Below, in pieces: positions 57,732-64,000 of a stretch of 64,000 nt of DNA (positions are counted from its first letter, which is position 1; every line of letters begins with the position of its first letter). The DNA is taken from positions 36,544,143-36,608,142 of the forward strand of contig NC_064761.1 of NCBI RefSeq assembly GCF_011397635.1, read 5' to 3'. Origin of the DNA: Epinephelus fuscoguttatus (Eukaryota; Chordata; Actinopteri; Perciformes; Serranidae). Position numbers and translations under genes: made by a program. The notes below the pieces were generated by a model, which worked only from the letters and a program-made list of their open reading frames with translations, was not told where the DNA came from and ran no database searches.

Positions 57732-58749
57732 ATTTAACTGCAGCAAATGAACTCTCTGACAGATTATGTAGCCTTAAAGATCCTAAGAAGTATCAGCTGC
57801 TTTCTAGGAAAGCGTGTTATCTTTTTTCTCCCAGTTCAAGACTAGCTGTTGAATGTATAAGGGTACATTTAGCTGCTTTTTGATATCTCCAGAAGCAGTT
57901 AAATTGGCTATATAAACCCGCAACAAACATTATGATGCCTTCATTTTAAGCCTTTTTCAGGCTATTTATTTTACATATAGAAACTGCAAATTACCTAAAA
58001 ATGCAGATACTGCTCTCTGCTTTCGGATAGGTCTCATAGAAAATGAGTATCTACCAACAAAATGTGTTCTCTCAGTTTTCTTGTCCTTTTGATCTGGATT
58101 GCATTAAGAGTTAGTGCAACTTTGACATGCTGTTTTAATGGAGATTAAAGGAATAGTTTGATATTTTTAATATTTGCACATTCTTACTAAGACTGAGGTG
58201 ACAAGACTGATAGAAATCTGGAAGAGTCAAAAAAAATTCTGCCCATACCTGTAAAGCTCAGTGCCAGAACCGACCCATTACCCATCATTATGTATAAGTC
58301 AAAGCTTCACCCGCCTGCACCTGTTAATAAAAGTCCCGTGACCTGACCCGCACCTGTAATTAAACAAAAACACACTACTACCACTCACATTAAGATAGGT
58401 TCTATTAGTGAATTCATAATCCAGTGGAGGAGACGTCTCTTTCACTGGCTACACTTAATGTCGGGGTGGTGGAAACATTCAGTCACTGCCAGGTTAGGAA
58501 ACATTTTAGCATGCTTCTACCACCACCATAAAACCTCAAAAGGATCCTCCATGGGTGTCTTGAACTCGATGTAGGCTGCCACCTCATCCTCGGGATGCAA
58601 ACTTACATTGCTGGAATCCTCCACGTCGGTGACCAATGTGACAACGAGGTCAAAGGTTTGACTTGTGTCATTGACTTTCAAAATAAAAGCAACTGCGGCT
58701 TGATAACAGTGATTTAGACAAGCGGCAACCTCCAGGGATGACGAGTGAA

Positions 58750-59450
58750 GCCAATGTGCAAGTGCCAAAAACTGCAGTTCGTTGAATGCCCACTTGAGGC
58801 AGGCACCAAAAGCGAGTCAATCCCCATAGACCCCCATGTTAAAATGCTCAACTTTACAGCAGAAATAAACACTTTTACAGCCTGGTACAAAAAACGGTTT
58901 TGGTCTCTATAGCTAATGAATTTTTTTTATAACTCATCCGTTTAATTTCATTAAGGCTTAAAGTTGCACATAATTAAGGGTGTGGTCACTTTGAGTGACA
59001 GGTGGCGCCATACCGTGTGGCTAACTAGCCACTGGCTGTCTGCTAGGCGTCATCTCAGCTAATTCACAAGTCATTGAACCTGACCTCTCAGCTGTGTTTG
59101 TGCCTTTTGGATATTTTGTTTCGTGAGGGAGCTGGCACCAAGCGGGAGCATGAGCGGGAGCAGCCAACACCACAGGGCTAGCCAAAGTAGCGTAGCTTGT
59201 TAGCCTAGTTTGGTAGCCTTAGCTAACTTAGCAGCTTCGAGCAAGGTGGGCGTGTTTAAGCAACCATGCTTCATTCGCCCTGCCTCTTTGCCAATTTTTT
59301 ATTGGCTGGGATTTGGGCAGAGTCAGGCACTGCCAAGATGGCGACGGCCAGAGCCGCCTACTTTGAGCTTCAGACCCACTCCTCAGAAACCAATGGATGA
59401 TGTCACGGTGACTACGTTCATATTTTTATACAGTCTATGGATTTAGAGGG
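58750..59450. repeat. About 700-bp dispersed repeat ending ATACAGTCTATGG
   Basis: GAAGCCAATGTGCAAGTGCC, then AGTCAATCCCCATAGACCCC, AAAAAACGGTTTTGGTCTCT, and a GATGTCACGGTGACTACG to TTATACAGTCTATGG end. I know this unit as abundant in percomorph fish; its class is unclear to me. Confidence 0.55.
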
Positions 59451-59461
59451 GGCGCCATCGA

Positions 59462-59642
59462 CAGGTACCATTGCCAAAAAGGGGTTTACTTGGTCTGCAG
59501 CGGTGTTCGGGTGGGTGGAGCACGTCAGGTAGCATTTACATGAATGCCAGGATCCAAGGTTTCCCAGCAGAACATTGCACTGTAGATGATCAGTGTGATT
59601 CACTTCACCCGCCAGTGGTTTGAATGTTTTGGCTAATCGATG
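59462..59642 (-). mobile_element. Tc1-like element, one end only
   Basis: Minus-strand text from 59642: CATCGATTAGCCAAAACATT then CAAACCACTGGCGGGTGAAG. The other end is missing. Same family as 2813-3379. Confidence 0.65.
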
Positions 59643-60145
59643 TACATCTGCCAACAGCCAATAGGAACACCCTCTCTCTGAAATGATCTGTGATTGGGCA
59701 AAGTCTCCCATCACGGGCTAGATTTTCTAAAGCCTGAAAACAGATCCAAGAGGAGGTGCAGAAGTCTACTTTTCTCTCAGAACACTTGAATTACAGAATG
59801 CTAAAAGTTCATTCAGGGATTTCTGACCAATAACACCAAATCTGCCTACCCCAGGTTTAAATATTCAGGTACAGCCAGCAGCCGGTTAGTTTAGCTTAGC
59901 TTAGCTTAAAGACCGAAAATGGGGAAACAGCTAGTCTGCGTCACTGTTAGGTTGCAAGACAAGTAGGACTGCTCCCCGCCAAAAATAGCAACACATAACT
60001 ACTGTAAAACAACGGCTTACTCTTACGTATATGGTAGGCCAACTTTGTCACCTTTAGACAGTCAGGCTAGCTGTTTCCAGCCTTAATGCTAAGCTAAGCT
60101 AACTGACAGTAGCTTCATATTTACAGTATAGACATAAAAGTGTTA

Positions 60146-62172
60146 TGGATCCTGTCATCTAACCCTTGTATAATAACATGATAATTATTTATATGGTACA
60201 GACTTCAAAAAGAAAGATCAACTCAATTTCAACTATGTAGTTAACACATTTAGGTTCGTTAGGGCAGTGTGGATGGCCTTTGTTTTAAGCTGATTTAATA
60301 CACAAAAAACAAAATCAACTGTGGTAATGGAGGTGAGAAAAAAGGCTGTAATGGTTGCTCACACACAGATTGTTGAAATCAAAAGCAGAAGGTAAGAAAT
60401 TAGATGCAACACTAAGAAAACAAACCGGACAAAAACAAATATTTTGACTACCCATGATGATGAATCATCTCTGAACTCTTCCACATGTTAATCTGAAGTC
60501 CAGTGCACTGCACTAATGCATCGTAATGGTAGCAGATGTTCATACACCGGGTCTAACAGGAGGTGTGCTTGTCGGAGAAGAGGCCTAATCCAGAGACACG
60601 TGGGACATTAGATCATATCCTGTCGCCCCTTCTTGGCAGGCTGCTCTTCCACTTTTTAATTTATTACTGGGATATTTAGGACAACTCATCTTTCTCTTCC
60701 CCAAATGAAAGTTATCTCAGAACATGATTTTTTTAAGCTATGTGTAACATCTTTTATCAATAATCTCCTCGCTGTTATATCCAAAATATACACACCGAAT
60801 CTATTTGAAGTGACCAGGCCTCCCATCTACAGTCTATAATTATCTCACTTTAATAATGTGGGATTTGGAAAGTTCTTTTGTTGAATCCAGAGGAAAATTG
60901 CCCAAGTTATCACAACTCAAACATGTTACACTATAACTGGAAAGACCTGCTACAGTGAGGGGAAAAAAAATCAATTCTCGGGGAAAAAAAATATAAGAAA
61001 AAAAGGAAAGAATTTGTGTTTTTGGCTCCCGCTCAGGTCAGAGCTGTCTCTCTTACTCACTCCCTTCCTTTTCACTCTCGCCTGTTCCCCTTCCTTTGCT
61101 TTCTCTTAACTTTCCCTCTCCCACTCCCACTCTCTCTCGCTCACATCTGGAGGGTATCTGGTGTGGCTGTGTGACTCCTCGCCTGCTATGGGACAGCCTG
61201 TGTTTGGACTGGACGTCAGACTGCATTGTGTTTCAGCAAACGTTGGTCGGACGGGGTAAAGTAGTGGACCAGAACGTTGCTTTTGCAGACTTTGCTGCTG
61301 CATGTTTTATGGGCGGCTGTTATGTTATGTAGACTGAGCTGTGAGTGTCATTCATCCGTGCATGGCAATGTGGCATGTGGGTTACAGACAATTCAGACTA
61401 CTTAACAGTGCAGTAAAGCCACTTCACGACCTCAGCCCAGCTGAGGAAGAGCGTGAAAACAAGATGAGTTTTAAAATGCCTCAGCATCTCTCTGCTAATA
61501 AATACTGTTCTCACTTCAAGACTTTATAAGGTAACATGAGAGAGCTGTTGACTTAGTCGAGGCTTTAATGTCCTCTCTGACGCGCTGTGCTGTTTTTATT
61601 CCAGCCAGGGTCTACATTATACAATAAGTGCGGTAACAGGCTTTTATTTTTCATTTTCTGTGGGTGTATGCATGCTGCGGTGTAGACTGTGTGTGTTTGT
61701 GCTGATGGACATTTGCCTTGAGAGCTGCCTTGAGTGCCCTCTTGGAATACTCCTATCAACATTGGTGGAGATGATTAAAAGGTTTTTTCTCTGGCTTTGC
61801 CAAAACACCAGCCTTACATAAACACTGCTGTCCTCATATGCTTGTCAGATAATTGCTAAAGGCTAGATTCACATGATGTTATTTCGTCTCTACCTGAAGA
61901 TTTTCATATAATTGTTGATTGTTTTTGTGAATGCATGCGTGTGAAATGATTGGAAAGCAAAGATGTTGTTCTTTTCTTTTTTCAAATTAGCCCTTCCACT
62001 TGGTGAGGACTGAAGTTTCAGACACAGGAGAGAAGTGACACAGAATCACCTGTCTTTTGTTGGTGACCCGGTGCGTAAACAATGCAAACCCTCCATCAGT
62101 TAAAGATATATTCTAGGTACAATGATAAAGTGTTTTTCTATACATCAGCCAGAAATGGCCAAGCACGGATTG
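60146..62172. other. Unassigned intergenic sequence
   Basis: I find no recognisable exon or named repeat. A pyrimidine-rich stretch (about 61045-61145) precedes a mixed-composition region to 61330 that could be a distant 5' exon of a gene to the right, but nothing in its translation supports this. Confidence 0.45.
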
Positions 62173-62529
62173 CACCAATCAGCCACAACATTAAAACCAC
62201 TGACAGGTGAAGGAAATGATGACCGTCGATCATTTCGATACAATGCAATGTTTTGCTAACCTCGGTTCCTGGCATTCATGTGGATGCCATTTAACATGAA
62301 CCACCCATGCAAACACTGCTTAAGACCAAGTACCCTCCTGCATAGCAATGGCCTCCTTAGCAAAGCAATGCGCCACAAAAACTAATAAGTAATTTCCCAA
62401 GGAATGTGACAAATGGTGCATTCCATTTATCTCGGAAGTCAGAGGTTTGGACTTGGAATGACTTCACGCCCATGTTGATTGTGTTCCATGGGGCAAGTTG
62501 GAAAATGAAGATGTCATTAGCAACACCAA

Positions 62530-63348
62530 TAGGGTGACCATATTTTGATTTCCAAAAAAGAGGACATTCGGCCCGGCCACGAGATAGCCTACTTAAATGA
62601 TACTCGCAGTTTACTCAAAGATGCCTTATGATTTTTATATATTTAAAGTTTATATGTATGGATAGAAAATTCAGTTATATTACAACATAATATCTCTCAA
62701 AGACAGAAATTCAGATAGGCCCCAATAGACAGGGGACACATACACACACTAGAGTGTGGCTACCCGATCTGAGCCCGACCGGACCGAGCCAGTTCGGTCA
62801 AAAATGTATAAATTGTATTTGGGCTCGGGTCGGATTCAGTCAGCTTTCAGTGAACATGTAGTGTAAAAATAAATAAAATCCTATTGTCTGTCCTGTTTAG
62901 GCTATTCCTTGGGTACTGTTATTTACGTGACAACACCTGAACAGAACACACCCACACATTGGCTGTTTGTTTCTACCTCTCCCCTCGCTGGAAGTCTTGG
63001 ACCTCCAGCCGTCCGCCTCCGCCTTGATTAAACGCTGAAAATAAAATAAAAGAGGGAGACGGGTTTTTCCTATTTTATCTTATTTTGTTATATTTCTCCC
63101 TCTCCTCTCGCTGGAAGCCTCGGACCTCCCGCTGCCCGCTCCTGTCTCAAACACGGAGGTCTCCCTCCAGGCGCACGCCCGGCCTGTTAAATAGCCTTGA
63201 TTCCACACATAACAACTGTGTGACACAAACTCAGTGCTTTAGTAATTAAATAATGTCGGGCTTGGTTTGGTTTCGGACATAACAAAACAGAATAACATTA
63301 AGAATGACTGTCAGGTTCAGACAGAAATATGTGGCGCATGCCACACTC

Positions 63349-63410
<62 letters not shown>

Positions 63411-63514
63411 GGAAAACTGGACATTATCATCAATTTATAAACACCCCCCAGACGCCCCGGACAGGTTGTGAAAAGTGGACATGTCCGGGCAAAAGAGGAC
63501 GGTTGGTCAGCCTA
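62530..63514. mobile_element. Inner hAT element of the nest
   Basis: An exact 8-bp target duplication AACACCAA lies at 62522-62529 and 63515-63522. The ends are TAGGGTGACC and TAGGCTGACC, followed by GTCC..TTTT and AGAGGACA-type sequence. A (CA)n microsatellite occupies about 63352-63408. No transposase is seen. A 34-bp stretch at 62917-62950 closely matches, on the other strand, 6131-6162 of the hAT element in uck2 intron 1. Confidence 0.85.
63352..63408. repeat. CA microsatellite
   Basis: About 28 uninterrupted CA units inside the inner hAT element. Confidence 0.95.
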
Positions 63515-64000
63515 AACACCAACTCAAGCCAAGTTGGCCATTGTACCAATACCAGTTGATAACACTGTAGCAACATGTCCACAGATAGAAGTTGGACAGG
63601 TCTGTGTGTTGGACTGCTTTAGTGAGACACAAATAAGACAGATGTGTTAATAAACTGTGTATTACCACCAGGCTTCATGAGCAGAGCAGCCATATTGGAT
63701 TTTGAGGTTGAGGTTGGTGAGGTTCCTATGACTTTCCAAGTTGGAAATCCGACCTCAGGGAGCTTTCCAGTTGAAATTTCAGACTGGGAACTTGGAAATT
63801 CCGACTTTCCAGTACAAATGGAACTCACCAAAAGAGCTCAAGGCATCGACCCGCCCTCCAAATATCCCAGATAGCAATCTGATGGAGCATTCGCTGTATG
63901 TGCCAGTGCCCCAACTCACAACCCACAGGACTCAAAGGATCTGCTGCCAACGCTATGATGCCAAATAGCGCAGGACACCCCCAGCAGTTTTGTGTTCATG

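Larger units (their letters stand above)
58145..60145. repeat. Composite of teleost dispersed repeats
   Basis: The outer family starts AAAGGAATAGTTTGATATTT (58147) and resumes at 59860 with TACAGCCAGCAGCCGGTTAG, TTTAGCTTAGCTTAGCTTAA, and later GCTAAGCTAAGCTAACTGAC to 60145. It is a well-known fold-back fish repeat. Within it are the repeat at 58750-59450 and a Tc1-like end at 59462-59642. Confidence 0.55.
62414..63830. mobile_element. Middle transposon of the nest
   Basis: The ends are TGGTGCATTCCATTTATCTC and, reverse complemented from the right, TGGTGAGTTCCATTTGTACT. AAA lies on both sides (62411-62413, 63831-63833), a 3-bp duplication that would suit PIF/Harbinger-like elements. Without the inner hAT it is about 424 bp, a MITE. 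Confidence 0.6.
62173..64000 (+). mobile_element. Tc1-like element, outer layer of a nest, runs off the right edge
   Basis: The left end is CACCAATCAGCCACAACATT followed by AAAACCACTGACAGGTGAAG. The body is interrupted at 62414-63830 and resumes at 63834 with AGCTCAAGGCATCGACCCG, where related copies read GCTCAAGGTGTCGACCTGG. Transposase C-terminal text follows. The right end is not in the window. Confidence 0.7.

Noticed and set aside
58517-58768. An 83-residue minus-strand open frame
   Set aside because: It overlaps repeat sequence, shows no motif I recognise and has no neighbouring exons.
61096-61332. A 78-residue open frame after a pyrimidine-rich tract, considered as a first exon
   Set aside because: The translation resembles no family I know and no convincing downstream exon is in the window.

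Overview
This window is vertebrate nuclear DNA, most likely from a teleost and probably a percomorph. The coding parts are short exons split by GT-AG introns and match well-known vertebrate proteins. The spaces between them are full of repeats typical of ray-finned fish: Tc1/mariner, hAT and PIF/Harbinger DNA transposons, LINE tails, and tandem arrays. There are no prokaryotic features.

Layout, left to right. (1) Exon 1 of tmco1 on the minus strand (1911-1980); the rest of that gene lies off the left edge. (2) A complete seven-exon uridine-cytidine kinase 2 gene, uck2, on the plus strand (3676-13626). Its introns hold a transposon-interrupted tandem array and a minisatellite. (3) An apparently intronless aatf gene on the minus strand (17222-18913). 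(4) A complete five-exon magoh gene on the plus strand (20091-23158), divergent from aatf. (5) A complete five-exon cpt2 gene on the minus strand (24596-29761), convergent with magoh. (6) A repeat-rich interval (about 30-38 kb) with a satellite array, a perfect 28-bp hairpin, LINE fragments and a hAT insertion ending 188 bp before the next start codon. (7) A complete five-exon gene for a stand-alone SCP2-domain protein on the plus strand (38073-50404). (8) About 13 kb with no recognised host gene (51-64 kb), made of a minisatellite broken by a helicase-bearing transposon, a decayed Tc1 element, several dispersed repeats, and a three-deep transposon nest at the right edge.

The genes do not form an operon. 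Their products act in ER membrane protein insertion and calcium handling (TMCO1), pyrimidine salvage (UCK2), small-subunit ribosome assembly (AATF), the exon junction complex (MAGOH), mitochondrial fatty-acid import (CPT2) and peroxisomal lipid binding (SCP2). The order joins two human neighbourhoods: tmco1-uck2 (human 1q24) and magoh-cpt2-scp2 (human 1p32). aatf (human 17q12) is an outsider, and its lack of introns suggests it arrived as a retrocopy.

I found no clearly undescribed system. The most unusual signals are two minisatellites 42 kb apart that seem to share one unit in opposite orientation, a transposon with a RecQ-like helicase fragment that landed in one of them, the nested transposons with target duplications readable at each level, and the perfect hairpin upstream of cpt2.
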